A stretch of DNA of 64,000 nucleotides from Peromyscus leucopus (Eukaryota; Chordata; Mammalia; Rodentia; Cricetidae). Made by a program: the position numbers and the translations under genes. Position 1 is the stretch's first letter. Each line of letters starts with the position of its first letter. Shown one piece after another: positions 1 to 12,937 of the stretch. The notes under the pieces are model-generated. The model was not told where the DNA came from. It saw only the letters and a program-made list of their open reading frames with translations, and made no database searches. Location of the stretch: assembly GCF_004664715.2 (NCBI RefSeq), contig NC_051069.1:9387001-9451000 (forward strand), read 5' to 3'.

Positions 1-3000
1 TCAAATCTAATCAATTAATGAATCAAGCCAGTCATTACTAGCCACCATCGCAAGTCATGTCAAAGTCGCCACCTACATATTGTCCTTATCCCTTTTCGGA
101 GTGCTTTTGTATTGGCTTGCTTGTGACAGGAGTATCCACTGCAGGGAGCTGTAAGTTTTTAAAGTTAACACTGAAATTAAAATTTAAAAATAAGATTAAG
201 TAAGAGGCAGTGAGAACATGGCACAGGCACTAAGGAGGTGCAGAGAAATATTTGCTTGATCTGAATCTGGACTCAGCCCTAAGAGGCCCCCAGGTGCCTG
301 CTCCTGAATGGCTCCAGAGGCATTCACAATATGGGACTAGAATAGTAGATGTACCCTGCTTCACCAACCATACCCCACACACTGGGGGCTGCTGGAAGAC
401 AAAGACTTAGCAGCTTCCCCTAAAGGGCTAACGATCTAGAGGGGGTATTGGAACCCCTATACACAAACAAGCATGCCTTGGGCAATGTTTTCAGCAGGGA
501 AAACCAGATGGAGAAAGGAACAATTATCTGAGCAAATCAGGCAAGCCTGCTGTTGAGGAAAAGGCTTAAGGAAATGTGTTCTATCTCCTTTGTGAACCAA
601 GGAGTGAAGGCAGCCTGGGTAAGCAAGAAGCAAAAATACCAACCTCTAGAAAATTCAGAGCTCTGGCCCATGCTCTACCATCTCAGGCAAACTATGAAAG
701 AGCTTTTTGCTCTCAGTATCCTCAGTAAAACGGAGCTAGGATACTAGCAGCATTGCTCAAATCCTGCCACTACAGGGCAAACCAGTTAGGAAATGATACC
801 ATATGATAGCCACGTAAAGTGTGCCACCTAAGAATTTTTTTAAAAAGACAGCATTTCCCAACATTAGTCCAGACTGGCTTTGAACTTGTGATTCTATTTG
901 ATTCAGCCTCCTGAGTGCTGGGATTATGGGCTCATGCCACTGTGCTTAGTGAGGGGTCTGTCCTCTTAAAAGGGATGCTTAGTAATCATAAGTACCATTT
1001 GTATTCAAGTTTATAAGGCAATTTTGCGTGTATTTGGGGTTTTGTTTGATTTTCAAAACTCTGTGTGGTAGGTATTCCTGGTTGCTCCTTGACACTTGAG
1101 GACACTGAGCTGGAGAGAGATCAGCACTAGTCTTAAACGTGTGCTGTTTGTGAGGCCGCACACAGGGGCTCTCATTCCTTGGTTCTGTCTTTCCCTAGAC
1201 TATGCTGCCTTCCTATCAAAAGCCTTATCACCAAACCATGAATATCATTAATATACATATCAGCAATCTTTTGTATATCCATCTCCTTTTGGTCAAGAGC
1301 ACCAAAGCAGGAAAGGAGAAACTCTGGGGAGGACGGGAAGAAGAGCAAGTTCACTTTCTCCTCAGAGGGAACAAGAGCTGGCTCCATCTGATTCACATGG
1401 ATGGCCTGCCATACAGCAGGAAATATTTAAGTTGACAAATAGGATATTTACAACTGCAGCAGATACTTGGCAGTTAGTTTTTAACAATTGTTGCAAATGT
1501 GATTTATTTGCTGTTATGAAAGAGGATTACTGTGTGAATATGATCCTGAAATTAGCTTCAGTTTAGCAAGGGGCCTTGACAGCTTGACCTCTTAATATTC
1601 TTATAATGATGCCATTTACATTCAATGCTAACTCAAGTCACTCACTGCTAGATTTGTTTGAGAGGAGTCCACTCTAGGGCAGATGTATTATGTATTTTAA
1701 CATACAGAGTTGGTGAGTGGGGCACTTGTAGACCTTCTAAAAGGAAAAAAATATTTAATCAAATCTTGGTGAAAATGTGTTCGTTTCCAACTTCCTACAG
1801 TGAAAATGCATTACTGCTAATTACAGCATGCTGAAGAAATACAATACTTTATGTTTTCTCCACAAGACATTTCCATGGCAGGGGCTGTATTAAACAGGAA
1901 CATGTTCTGATCCTCTGGATCTCTGACTTTTAATTTGACTGGAGGATTGGTACAGCATCAATGGCCTCTCCTCTGGAGGTGCATGGGAGGAGGGGTGGGC
2001 TTGGAGCCAGACAGATATGATTAGAATCTGAGCGCTATCCCTTCCTCACTGTGTGGAGTTAGGGACCTCCTGGACCTATTTCTTTATCTGTTTCGTGAGT
2101 TGTAGCTTTGAAAGTAACTAGAGGCCAGGCAGTGGTGGTGGTGCACGCCTTTAATCCCAGCACTTGGGAGGCAGAGCCAGGCAGATCTCTGTGAGTTCAA
2201 GGCCAGCCTGGTCTACAGCGTAAGATCCAGGAGAGGCACCAAAATTACACAGAGAAACCCTGTTTTTTAAAAAAAGTAACTTGAAAGGTCAGAGAAGTCT
2301 GTGAAGCACCTGGCATACCACATATACTTAGTCCATGCAAACCATACCATATGTACTTAGTCCATGGCTTCATTACTAGCGTAAAGCTCAAACATCTCCT
2401 TCAAAGGCAGCTTTGATTCCACCAAGTAAACCCAGTCTGTCCTTTTTATTTCCATAATTCTTGCTATAGTACATTACACTGTGCTGTGATTCACTGTTAT
2501 CTTGATGGCATGGCCTAGGCTTCTGTATCTTTGACTCTCTAATGACTTGCACTCTCTGCCTTGATCATTCAAATAAGTTGGATTCTGGGGATCTCATGGG
2601 AATCTGAAATGACATGTAAACTTAAAGGAGAAGGAGGTAGCACATGACCTCCTTTTGACACTGCCAGTTAAACACATAGTAGGTGCTCAGTATTTACTTT
2701 AGTTACCACACTTTTTAGCTTTTATCCAATCTCATGAGAACATTGCCCTGTCCACTTAAGAAATAATAAACCACAAACAAAAAAACATCATCAAGATCTC
2801 TGTTAGATTATCTTGGCCAGGTATTGCCATTTTTTTAAAAAAAAAAAAAAAACAAAAAACTCCTTATATAATCACAAATGTTCTAATGAGAAACAAGCCC
2901 CGTCCCTCAGCTGTGTGATACAGAAACAGAAGCAAAGACATCTATCTCTACTCCAAGAAACTCCTTGGCCACTTGTTTGGTCTAGTTAGGACTGGTGTGG

Positions 3001-3058
3001 CTCTGTTTCTTCTCCTGTCTCATCATACTCTCACTTCTCTGGCTCATGTTTTAATCAG
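1..3058. other. Iqch intron (partial) upstream of first visible exon
   Basis: No coding exon was recognised here. The stretch holds a degenerate minus-strand B1-like fragment near 850-950, a plus-strand B1 at 2123-2275 and a short poly(A) run near 2833-2852. The remainder is AT-rich unique-looking sequence with only short chance ORFs. It is read as intron because the next exon (3059) begins in phase 0 and cannot be a first exon. Confidence 0.7.
2123..2275 (+). mobile_element. B1 SINE
   Basis: The copy starts ggccaggcagtggtggtg, has the Pol III box-B-like run near gtgagttcaaggccagcc, and ends in an A-rich tail. A 9-bp target duplication aaagtaact flanks it (2111-2119 and 2273-2281). Confidence 0.9.
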
Positions 3059-3229
3059 GTATGGACAACAGGCCTCACCCTCTCATACAGTGACCAGCTA
3101 GCCATGACTCAGCTCACCCTGTACTTGACAAATGGCCATCTGAACTGTGGTCTGAGCACCTTGGAAGTGCCCCGCTTTGATCAAGATACAGAAAGGAAGA
3201 AAAAGCGCCTTAGCATCCAGGCAGAGCTG
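3059..3229 (+). CDS. Iqch: Iqch coding exon (fifth from last), ATP-grasp-like region
   Basis: This 171-nt exon encodes 57 codons, phase 0 in and out, with acceptor ttttaatcag before it and donor gtaagc after it. Only this frame is open; the other two hit stops early. The translation contains [19 protein letters not shown] and [16 protein letters not shown], followed by a basic stretch (ERKKKR). IQCH is a roughly 1,000-residue testis-enriched protein with an IQ (calmodulin-binding) motif and a C-terminal ATP-grasp-like fold; these residues fall in that C-terminal fold. The gene call rests on family resemblance recalled from memory, the correct phase joins to the four downstream exons, and synteny with C15orf61. 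The IQ motif itself is upstream, outside this window. The minus-strand ORFs over this exon are shadows. Confidence 0.85.
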
Positions 3230-3851
3230 GTAAGCAGCAGATTCTTTCTGGTTGGTCTGACATTCAGCAGTACTCAATGCTGAGTGAGCAAAAAGAGAGT
3301 GAAGGCCAGAGAGGTAACTGAGCCATTTCAAAACAAGGTCTCTGCCATCCAAAGGGGGAGGCCACCCAGGAAGAGGAAGCTGGCTGTGAGAGCCCAGAGG
3401 CCATAGGCTTTCTGTTTGGGTACTTCCCAGTTCTCTGCACATCTCTCCACAGCACGTCAGTGAGCAGCTATTTTTGACAGCCCTCATCCCTATTTTTCTA
3501 GCCCTCACTTCCATTTTGAACTTAGACTCCTAGACCCCAAACAGCTAGACATGGCTGCTCTTCGTCTTCAGGTGAAGTTATTTAAACTGTATGGTCTCTT
3601 CCCCTTCTACATCCTCTTGGGAGACCAGGCCAGAGGCTGGCAAGACTTAACCTTTGCCCCATTCCCTGCCACAACCAGGCTGCAATACTTCTAGCTGCTA
3701 AAAAGCCTCAGATCTTACAGTACCCTGCTTCCTTGAAGATGCCACCTTAGAATCTGCCTCCTCTATCTCACACTAGTATGGTAGCAATTTCCCTAAGATG
3801 TCCTGTCTCCCTTCTTCCCCTTGGCCTAAAAACTACAGTGAAGACTGCTGG

Positions 3852-3885
<34 letters not shown>
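3852..3885 (+). repeat. Poly(A) tract, 34 A
   Basis: An uninterrupted run of A follows actgctgg. No SINE body immediately precedes it, so it is either a retroinsertion tail or simple A expansion. Confidence 0.9.
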
Positions 3886-3892
<7 letters not shown>

Positions 3893-3944
3893 TTAAGCAT
3901 GCTACACCCCTACCCAGGATTTTTTAAATAGAATCTTTTTTTAA

Positions 3945-4092
3945 GTAGGGCATGGTGGCACACACCTTTTATCTCAGCACTTGGAGGCAGAAACAGGTGG
4001 ATCTCTGAGTTTTAGGCCAGCTGGTACACAGAGTGAGTTCCAAGACAGCTGGGACTACACAGAGAGACTCTGTCGTGAAAAAGAAAATAAAA
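3945..4092 (+). mobile_element. B1 SINE, diverged
   Basis: The sequence gtagggcatggtggcacaca, then cagcacttggaggcag, then actacacagagagactctgt follows B1 order, with an A-rich end. Several small deletions relative to the intact B1 copies in this window show it is old. Confidence 0.8.
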
Positions 4093-4223
4093 GCATAGGA
4101 TATATTTTGTTCACTGTCTCCCCTCCCTCAACTCCTCCTAGACCTTCTCTCCTCCCCACCCAACTTCATATTCGTTCTTTTTCTCTCTCTCTAGAAAACA
4201 AACAGGCAAACAAAACCAAATAA

Positions 4224-4266
4224 ACACACACACACACACACACATGCATACACACACATACACACA
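4224..4266 (+). repeat. (CA)n microsatellite, interrupted
   Basis: Alternating CA with catgcata interruptions. It creates spurious histidine/threonine or cysteine/valine ORFs on both strands. Confidence 0.9.
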
Positions 4267-5711
4267 AAACCCATAGAAACACAAAATCAGAAACCATAAA
4301 AGACAAGTAAAAGACCAGCAAGACAAAAAAATGCCCAAACTAAGCCATATGAGACCAAAAAAAAAAAGACTACAAAAATACCATTGAATTCGTTTTGTGT
4401 TGGCCATCTACTGCTCGTCATGGGGCCTGCCCTTAAGTGAAACTCCACTGGAGAAAACTAATTTTTCCTTTGCAAGTGGATATTAACTGGAGATAGCTTC
4501 TTGGTTAGGAGTGGAAGGCCATGTCCACTTCCCCATCTTAACACTGGGGTCCTGTCTGGACTGACTCCATGCATGCTGCCAGTCTTTCTGAGTTCATATG
4601 TGCATTAGTCCACTTGTGTTTAGAAGACACTGTTTCCATGGAGTCATCCATTCCCCATGGCTCTTAAGGACCTTTCTACCTCCTTGTCCACATAGATCCC
4701 GGAACCTGTAGGGAAGGGCTTTAATCCCACTTAGGAATGAGTGTTCCAAAATCTCTTATTCTCTGCACATTGTCATTGTGGATCTCTGTTAGATCCTATC
4801 CACTGCAAGAAGAAGCTTTTCTGGTAATGACTGAATGATACACTTATCTGTGGATAAGCAGAATGTCATAAGGAGTCATTTTATTGCTGTTTTCCTTTAG
4901 TAGAACAATTGTGTTTGTTTTTTCCTAGGCCCATAGCTTATGCAGCCTTAGGTTCTTAGCCACCTGAGCACTGTCAAGTGTGGGTTCCATCTCGTGGGGT
5001 GGCTGGCTACTCCCACAAAGTGTGTACCACCATTGCACCAGCACATCATGCAGCACTGCTGCATATCGCAGCTTTTGTATTTGGGTTAGTGGTAGCATGC
5101 AGAGTATCTTGAACACTAGTGTGTGTGGGGGTGAAGGCTGTAGTCGGGCACAGCTTGACTTCTCTGTGTTCAATGAGATAAGGCCTTACTATCAGGTTGT
5201 GGAAAGTAACCAATAGCCTTGGCAATAGCCTGAGATGTTTGAGGGTTTCCATAGGCCCCTTTGGCCAATAGCTCAACTAGATGTAACCCATTCCTGGCAC
5301 TGGAGGTTTCGCTTCCTACCCAGGATTTTTAAAGATCAGGCTACTGTGATCTTCCTAGCTTGGTTAGTGAGGCCTCCCATGATCTGCCTCTCTCTCTACC
5401 ACAGTCTCCTCTGTCATCACTAGGATGACAGGCCTGAGACCTGCTGCTAATGAGATTTACCAACTATAGAATCCAAGGTACAAGAGTAGGTCTCCATTGG
5501 GGTGCTGTGGAGCTAAACAGGTTATGGGGGAAAAGAACAAATGTCAACAGGGCAAGATGGCCCTTGGTAAAAGAGTGTATTTGAGGCTCTGCATCCACAA
5601 TTGTCCTGACTGGTGCTGAAGAGTGTCTCCTGCCTTTTCAAACAGCAGCTTCTTGTCCTTTTGAAAATGAAGCTCCACCTGACATCCAAATTAAGTAGAC
5701 AAAGAATTCAA

Positions 5712-5812
5712 ATTGGGAATGGTGGTACACACCTTTAATTCTAGCACTCTGGAGGCAGAGGCAAGAGGACCTTGTGAATTCAAGGCCAGCCTGGTCCACA
5801 GCCCATCAATAT
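5712..5812 (+). mobile_element. B1 SINE fragment
   Basis: Reads ttgggaatggtggtacacac, ctttaattctagcactctgg and ttcaaggccagcctggtcc. It is truncated at its 3' side. Confidence 0.75.
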
Positions 5813-6523
5813 TTAATTGGACTCTGTCTCAGAGCCTTTTTGGAGCAATATCTTCTATCTTTCCACTGAACATCTTCAGAACTAGATGTGTCTCGGTTTA
5901 AAGGAGGATGTTTGACTCTGCCCTATACCCCACCATCCTAGAGAGGTTCTTGGTGTCTTGAGTGCATTCTGGCTTCTTCCTTTACCCCTTTAATCCAGTT
6001 CTCCTGTGAGGTGCCAGTTAGGGCCTTGATCCTAGGAATCACCTCAAATTTTGCTTATTGAGAAGCAGGATTGAATTGGGTATGAGGAAAGTGCCTCCAC
6101 TTGAGGAGTCTATTTTCACCAGAAGGATCTGTGGAACCCTTGGCCCCGTGCTGAATGAAGAGTTGCAGTAAAACTCCATGCCAGTAAGAAGCTAGAAGCT
6201 GAGTTAGTGGCAGCACAACCTTCCAAAGACAATCTGCTGCAGAGGAGTGTAGCTTTGGGGTGGGGGGTGTCATAGCAATAGTGGTTTCTCAAATCAGCAG
6301 CATTCTCCCATTTCCTGCCTTAGGTGTCATTCCTAGCTACAGGCCAAGAATGGGAATTCTGTGAAGACTGGTGTCTACTTTTAGGGACTGCCTACACAAA
6401 ATAGGAAACCTCAAGAGACCAAGTGTTCCAGAATCACAGCAGAAAAGCTATTCAGGGTTTCTGGTGTGAGAATAAACTTAAAGTGCTTTAGGCTTCAGAG
6501 AGCAATAGATTCTTCCAGCCTGA

Positions 6524-6528
<5 letters not shown>

Positions 6529-6580
<52 letters not shown>

Positions 6581-6611
6581 CGCGCGCATGCATGCGTGCG
6601 TTGCGTGCGTG
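6529..6611 (+). repeat. (TG)n running into CG/CA alternating purine-pyrimidine tract
   Basis: About 44 bp of pure TG is followed by gcgcgcgtgcgcgcgcatgc and further GCGTGC steps. This gives about 80 bp of almost strictly alternating purine-pyrimidine, of the type able to adopt Z-DNA. Confidence 0.9.
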
Positions 6612-6876
6612 CAGGGCCCAGGGATATTTACATATGCAATAGGTTCTTTAAAAAGAAGCATGTACATGTGTACAGAGTACAATTTTCAGCCAACCTGAAA
6701 CTTCCCAAGCAAGTATGAACGCACTGTGTGCATGCTGCCTAGATAAATCAGGAAGCTCCAGGTTCAGTGAGAAACAAACCTTGTCTCAAAGAAAAGAAGA
6801 CAGTGAGTGATTAAGACACTCAGTGTCATCTTATGCCTTTACATATGTGTGCACACATGTGTACATGTGTATATAT

Positions 6877-6878
<2 letters not shown>

Positions 6879-6913
<35 letters not shown>
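6879..6913 (+). repeat. (AC)n microsatellite
   Basis: Pure AC repeat preceded by a TGTACATG-rich stretch, itself alternating purine-pyrimidine. Confidence 0.9.
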
Positions 6914-6915
<2 letters not shown>

Positions 6916-7099
6916 GGGGTCATTTTTTAAACTTTTAATTAACTTCAAAATTGGCATAAATAATCACCCTTTTCTGTCAACTTTCACTCTTCCCCTCTCT
7001 TCCTGAACCTTCTAAACCACAGTTGCTGAGTGGTCATAAAAAACTCATCTTTGCTAACATCTTAAAACAACCCAAGTCATTTATACACGTTTGAACAGA

Positions 7100-7850
7100 T
7101 ATGATCTGTAATGAATGATTAAGTAAAACCTTTTGTGTTAAATTATGATGTTAATAATGACTGTGTCTCCTGTAATTTATTATGAATTCTCAGATGCTCC
7201 GGGTTTGATTTTGATAGAATGCAACCACATCAGAGTTTATGTGATGACTTTATTTTTAGAACTCCTTCGTTGAAGGCACACATTTCCCCACTACTGCTGC
7301 TACTGTAATTATGTACAAAACCGATCACTCATTAGAGTTAGGATACATTATCTTCTAGACAGATGAGGCTAAATAAGCAACACATTAATAATTCAGAGAG
7401 CAGTTCATTATGCATGTGGATGCCTGCTTCATAACTGGAATAAGAACCTCATCAGCCTCTGCCAACCCTTAAACAATAGTTCTGTGTTATTGCAGCCACA
7501 TTCCAGTTTACGCTTGTTAAACTGCTACTTGGATTATTTTATCAAACATTCATTTATTTGTGGTCCCTTACTGCCGAGAACAGATTTTGGAAGCTCCTTT
7601 TTTAAGTTAATGATTTGAGCAATGGGTGTTATTAATTCTCAGAATATTATAAACATGATTAATTTTCAGGCAGAGATTTATTACGTGAGGATTTCAGCTA
7701 TGTCAACTGAAATGCATCACTGTCAAAACAAGTATCATAGTGAAAATAGAATGCGCTCCACACTTCAGACGCTGTGCTCACAACTAAATCAATTTAAATT
7801 GTGGCTGAAGCAAAATTATATTCTCCAGTGAAAAAGAGTATTCCGGGCTT
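7100..7850. other. Unique AT-rich block, candidate conserved non-coding element
   Basis: Free of recognisable SINE, LINE or LTR sequence and of simple repeats, with several TAAT/ATTA homeodomain-type cores, GATGACTTTA-like motifs and balanced complexity. This texture is typical of intronic enhancers in gene-sparse mammalian introns, but conservation is not shown by the window itself. The short ORF at 7622-7831 has no coding look. Confidence 0.35.
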
Positions 7851-10800
7851 CTTTTATTTAGCTTGAAGCATTCTTGTTAGATTGTGATTTAGAAAGGTAG
7901 TTTAATAAGACTAGACTAGCACTGTTTTGTGTGCTGTTTCTTCTTGTTTTCATGGAAAGGCTAACTTTCTGTGATTCCCCACACATTCCAGATGTGGCCA
8001 AGGGGAAGATGTTGGTCTGAGAGTCAGGGATCATGAATTCTGATATTTGCTCTGGCCCAGGTTTCCTTAGTTGTAAATAAGAAACGGCTAAATATCCCCA
8101 AGGTCTCCTGAGCAGTTTGATTTTATGGGTCCTAGAGAATGGAGTTGTCTGTAGGAAGCCTGTCTAGAGCTTCACACACTGCAGAGGACAGAGGATGAAC
8201 AAAGCCATGAGAAACAGTTTTGAAAGGCCCATCTCTCCATACTGCAGTCTTTCTTGAAAAGCTCCTTAGGTTGGTTTTTATTGTTGTTGCAGAAACTTCT
8301 AGAAGGGGGTAATATTGTTATGACAGGTCATATCTAAGACTTTATCAGTCATCACTTAGCTATATCAATTAACACTCAGCAAGAATTCAGAAGATCTTTC
8401 ATCCAACACATGAAGCACGGAGAAAACTGGGATAAGTGGCCAAGAGCTCCAGGTTTATAAAGGGCAGTTCCTGGCTCTGCCACAGAGCTCAGGGTGAGGG
8501 CAGCATCCCAGTGCACTAAGCCTTATCCACATGCGCTTCACTAAGATAATCACATGAACCTGTTCATAACCCGAGATATTAGTCAGGAACAATTATGTTC
8601 ATTTTCAGATATGAAAAGTTGTGTTAAGAGAAGGTAAGCATATGTTAAAGATTACTTAGCAAACAAATGGGGAAGTCAAGGTTTAATGTACAGGCTGTCA
8701 AACTTGAAACCTGTGTTTTCCCAGCCTTGCACTGGCCAAAGGGCAAGCCATGTCCCTGGGACTAGGCTGCTTTTCAGTGTGTATTACCCACTGTCTCAGT
8801 GACATAGGATGGGCTGGGTGAGCATGGAGGATCTGTAGATTTTTTAAAGGAGGCAGGAGTAGACATAGCACTGGTTTCCTAGGCAGCACAGATGTCTAAA
8901 CAAGTAACAGAGAGTATGGAAAAGATCAAGTCACTTAAAAGAGTGAGCCATCTTTTTCTAAAAATCAGCAGTTTTTATACTAAAACATAAATAAATACAC
9001 ATTTTCACAAAGCAAATCCACAAGGCCATCTACAGGTGCCATTAGAGTGGCTGCTCCAGAGTTCTCAAGTAAGATGATGATGGCCTGGCAGGGCCAGGGG
9101 GCTCATTAAACATACATGGAACTTGGTCAGGCCTTAAAAACTAGAGTAGTTCCTGGGTAGAAAGGAAGGGAAGACCTCCATTGGTGGAGGGGAGATTATC
9201 TATAAAGACCTGTGGTCTCTTAGAAGATGGCAAATACTTAGAAGAGGGAGGGTAACTAGAGAAGTTCACTGAGACTCTGGAAGAGTCTGCCCACTAAGCT
9301 AGGCTCTGGATTCAGCTTAAAGGCAAAGAAACGACCCTGAGGACTCCTGAGTAGGAGCAACCTGGAAAAACAATAAATCTTGTGGTGATGGTCAGAATCC
9401 CAGGAGACAAGTGGTATCAGTAGAGGAAGGAACAGCCTAGAAATTTATATTTGTTTATGGTCTGAAATCCTTTCAAAGGAATAGTGACAAAATCGTAAGT
9501 ACTATTTATCAGATTTAGATGTTAAATGAATTCAGGATCACACAGATAGTCGATGGCCTCACAGGTTTTGAATCACAGCCTTCTTGATTCCATATGCCCT
9601 TTGTTTAAGGAATTCTGCTTGTATCCTCACCTCCAGAACTCCTAGACAATAAAGTTATAGACTAAGAAGTTGACAATAATGGAAAAGAAGCAGCAGCTAA
9701 GAGGCATATCAAACATCCTGACTCTTTTCCGATTCTTCATGCATTTTAAGCTTAGGACTGAGCAAGGGGAAAAACAGTTTGTTTTCACTGAGAAGTGGCC
9801 TCAGGGTGGCCCCGTCTTACTGACATCCAGAAGTCATATTCTGCTGGGCCAAGAGCTCTTCTCTTCTGTTGAGCTTTATGACCAAGTACCACAGTATGGA
9901 GGGTACTCTACCTACCAGGTACTCCCCTGCCTCTCTCACTGACTGTGGCATAATCTTTGTTGTGCTTTTTTATACTAAGGTAGCATAAAACAAGTGTAGA
10001 AGACAAATATAAACTTGGATGGGATTATCATGTGAATTCATGGCAATTATCATACAATTACATGCTCAGTAGCCACCGTGGAATTCCAATGGATGTTGCA
10101 GTTCACATCCACTCGCAAAGGCTCAGGCTTTTGGGCCTTCACTATGAAGGCAGGTACATGGTCCTGTCTAGCATGGTAGAGTCTAGGCAGCTGAGTCAGA
10201 GCTTCTCTTAGATGGCTCTTGTCACCAAAATATTTGCAACATGGTGGTTATAGACAGTAGTTATGTACTACTGCACAATAAACAAGAAAAAGTAACCTAA
10301 GAAAGAACTTTGAAAGTTTTTACCACAAAGAAATGATAAGTGTTTAAAGAGAAAAATACTTATCTGATTTAAATATTGTGAATGCATATGTGTATCAAAC
10401 ATTAAATGGTACCCCCACTGATAGGGAAAATGTTTGTCTTTGTGTCTCTGTTAAAAATAAAAATGTCCTAGTAGGTACAGATGGGACAATCCTAATGGCA
10501 ATACATGACTCAAGACACATTATTATGCAAGGGCCTAACATTTGTATAGACATGATCTGAACTCTGCCTAAATGTAGGAAGAGTATCCTTAACACAGGAA
10601 GAAAGAAGAGTAAAGCTATCTATTCTCTGATGGCACTCAATCAGCTCAGCTCCCACACAGCTTCTTAGACAGAGCCTGATGTCTGCCTACAGATCTCCAG
10701 GTACCCCAAAGCCAGCTGTGTGCCAGCCCATTTTTTTTTTTTTACTTCTGTTTCAAGTTACTGTGGAAGTCCAAGCACCTGTGGCCACTAAGTTCAAGAC

Positions 10801-11399
10801 CTGGGCCAAGAACATTCATCTTTTATAACTCTAAAGTTGATCATGGTTCTGTATGCAGGTCTCCAAACTTCCAATTATCACACAGAAGCAACTGATTGTC
10901 CAAGGCAAATATATAATGTTACAAATGCTGTGCTACAAAGCTGCTTAGCTTCTAATACTTTAATTTGTGCAGTTAAATTTTAAATATTTTAGGAACTATA
11001 TAAGTAAAGTTCTCTGGGCCTACTATAGCCAGTCTCTGGGGTAGGTCCAATTAATAGGTATGAAGAATAAAATGAAAGGCATGAAGAGCAGAAGGGCTAC
11101 GTAGGAAAAGGAAAGAGATCATCAGGGGAGAGAGGGACAAGAGGGAGTAATAGGTGACTATAATCGAAATCCATTGTGTACATGTGTGAAAATGCCATAA
11201 TGAAACCTGTTTGTAAGTATAATTAATATCTACTAATAAAATCTTTAAAAATAGCAGTTTCCCAACTGAAAATGCAATTAGTTCCAAATTGGCTACCTTG
11301 AAGAGGGGCTTTTAGTTAACCCTAAAGTGGCTTACTTCTATAAAGTACAGTATGGGAAGGAAGACTGCTATTTCTAGCACCATTGATAATATGTCATGT

Positions 11400-11740
11400 T
11401 GATACTGTGTTCGTCAGCGTTGAGATAATAAGACAGGGGTTTTAGTTAGCTTATAGTCTGGAGGTTCCACTTTATGGTGGACTAGCCCATTTATTACTTT
11501 GGACCTCTGGTTGGGGGGATGGACTGCAATACTAGAAAATGCGTGGTGAAATAAAACCACTTACATGATGAGCCAAGAAGTCAAAGATAAACTAAAAAGC
11601 CAACATTCTGACAATCCCTTTTGAGGGCATGTCTCCAACCAATGACCTAAGGATCTTCCACAGGATCCTACCTCCTCATGGTTGCACCATCCTTTAACAT
11701 GAGACCTTAGGAAATAGCACCCAAAGTACAATAGCATACC
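11400..11740 (-). mobile_element. Degraded LTR-like mammalian repeat (MaLR-type)
   Basis: The phrases ggttttagttagcttatagt, gcatgtctccaaccaatgac and cctacctcctcatggttgc follow the order of an antisense MLT/MST-type LTR. The assignment is by recalled consensus only. Confidence 0.4.
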
Positions 11741-12250
11741 CTTGAAATGAGGTGATGCAGACTGGTTTATATGTGTGGCCTTTCTCTCTCACACTACTCC
11801 AGTACAATCATGAGAAAAACATCAGAAAAAAAAGCAAATCAATGGGGTTTTATGAACTAGCTAACCAGTATACCTCAAAACTGTCAAGTTCATCAAAAAA
11901 CATGGGAATCTGAAAAACTGTGAAAGACCTGAGGAACATAAGGAAATAATGACTGAGGATACTATGACACTAAATATAAGATGAGATCCTGGAACAGGAA
12001 AGAGAAAGTAGGGGAAAACTAATGAAATTCAAATCAAGTATGAACTTAGATAGATAATAGTAATATAGCAGTTTGGTTCTCTAGTTATTATAAATGTTCC
12101 AAAGCAACGTAAGATAGTAACAGCAGTGCAACTGTGGTGGAATAAACATGTCTGTGTTATCTGGTAACTTTTCTGCAAATCTATAACTATAAAGTTAAAA
12201 TTTGATTTGAAAGTTTTTAAGAGTCTAACTTTCAGTTGTGACTTTTCTAG

Positions 12251-12373
12251 TCACCGGAAACCAGTCGCTTTGCAGTGATGACTACCCAGCTGAAGCACGA
12301 CAATCTCTCCCTAGTCTTCTATTACGTTTTTCTCCAGATGTGTAAGGCCCATGGCATTGGCTATGACCTTGAG
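12251..12373 (+). CDS. Iqch: Iqch coding exon (fourth from last)
   Basis: This 123-nt exon encodes 41 codons in phase 0, with acceptor gacttttctag and donor gtatga. The translation begins [20 protein letters not shown] and ends [12 protein letters not shown]. It has a regular beta-strand/helix look, matching the part of an ATP-grasp-like domain that precedes an RQGTVF motif. That motif does follow in the next exon. The exon joins exon 3059-3229 in frame without needing any exon between them. Codon use is plain mammalian and there is no stop or frameshift. Confidence 0.88.
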
Positions 12374-12719
12374 GTATGAGGGGTTATAGTTCATCGGGGC
12401 TGGACCAGTCAGGTATGTACGGGATCTAGATGGCCGATAAACTGCTGCCCGTTCAAACAGGTGTTTTTTAAGATTAGGTGGGTGTGTTCAGAGAAGGTTA
12501 AGCATTGTACAGGGCAGGCACCTGCACAACAGCAGCTCCACAGGGGGTAGCACTTAGTGCTGGAAAGTTCCCTTCCTCTCTGGATTTGCACAGCCACATC
12601 ATAGAGCAATAGCCCTGGTTACCAGATTTAGGATTACCCTGGGGGCATCTCTTGATCCTGCAGAAGGCACGTCCTGAGCCTCCAGAGCCTGCCTACTACT
12701 AGGAATATCCTCTTGGTCT

Positions 12720-12886
12720 TCTCAGACAAATAGAACAGATAGCACTGACAGAGTGGCTTCCACAGCAAGAATTTGTTTTCTCACAATTGGAGGGTAAGGT
12801 CCAAAATCAAGCCACTGGTAGATTTGGCTCCTGGTAAGGGAACCTATTTATTTGCTTGTAGACCACCATCTTCTTCTTGTTTCTTT

Positions 12887-12937
<51 letters not shown>

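Larger units (their letters stand above)
3230..12250. other. Iqch intron
   Basis: This 9-kb intron holds a poly(A) run, two B1 copies (3945, 5712), CA/TG microsatellites (4224, 6529, 6879) and a B1-poor, AT-rich block at about 7100-7850 that looks like unique and possibly conserved sequence. A degraded LTR-like stretch lies at 11400-11740. The stretches 8000-9650 and 9950-11040 show nothing I can classify beyond faint MIR-like fragments (about 8530-8660, 9480-9600). A possible phase-0 exon at 9751-9918 is discussed under rejected items. Confidence 0.7.

Noticed and set aside
3098..3514. 138-codon minus-strand ORF
   Set aside because: Shadow of the real Iqch exon and its flanking intron on the opposite strand.
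9751..9918. Possible phase-0 exon of 168 nt (pyrimidine tract then ag, donor gtactc) between the first two Iqch exons
   Set aside because: The flanking exons already join in frame and give a continuous family-like sequence. The candidate peptide shows no resemblance to the surrounding fold and its donor is weak.
9670..9942. 90-codon ORF
   Set aside because: No recognisable domain and the only support is the doubtful exon discussed above. No promoter or poly(A) context.
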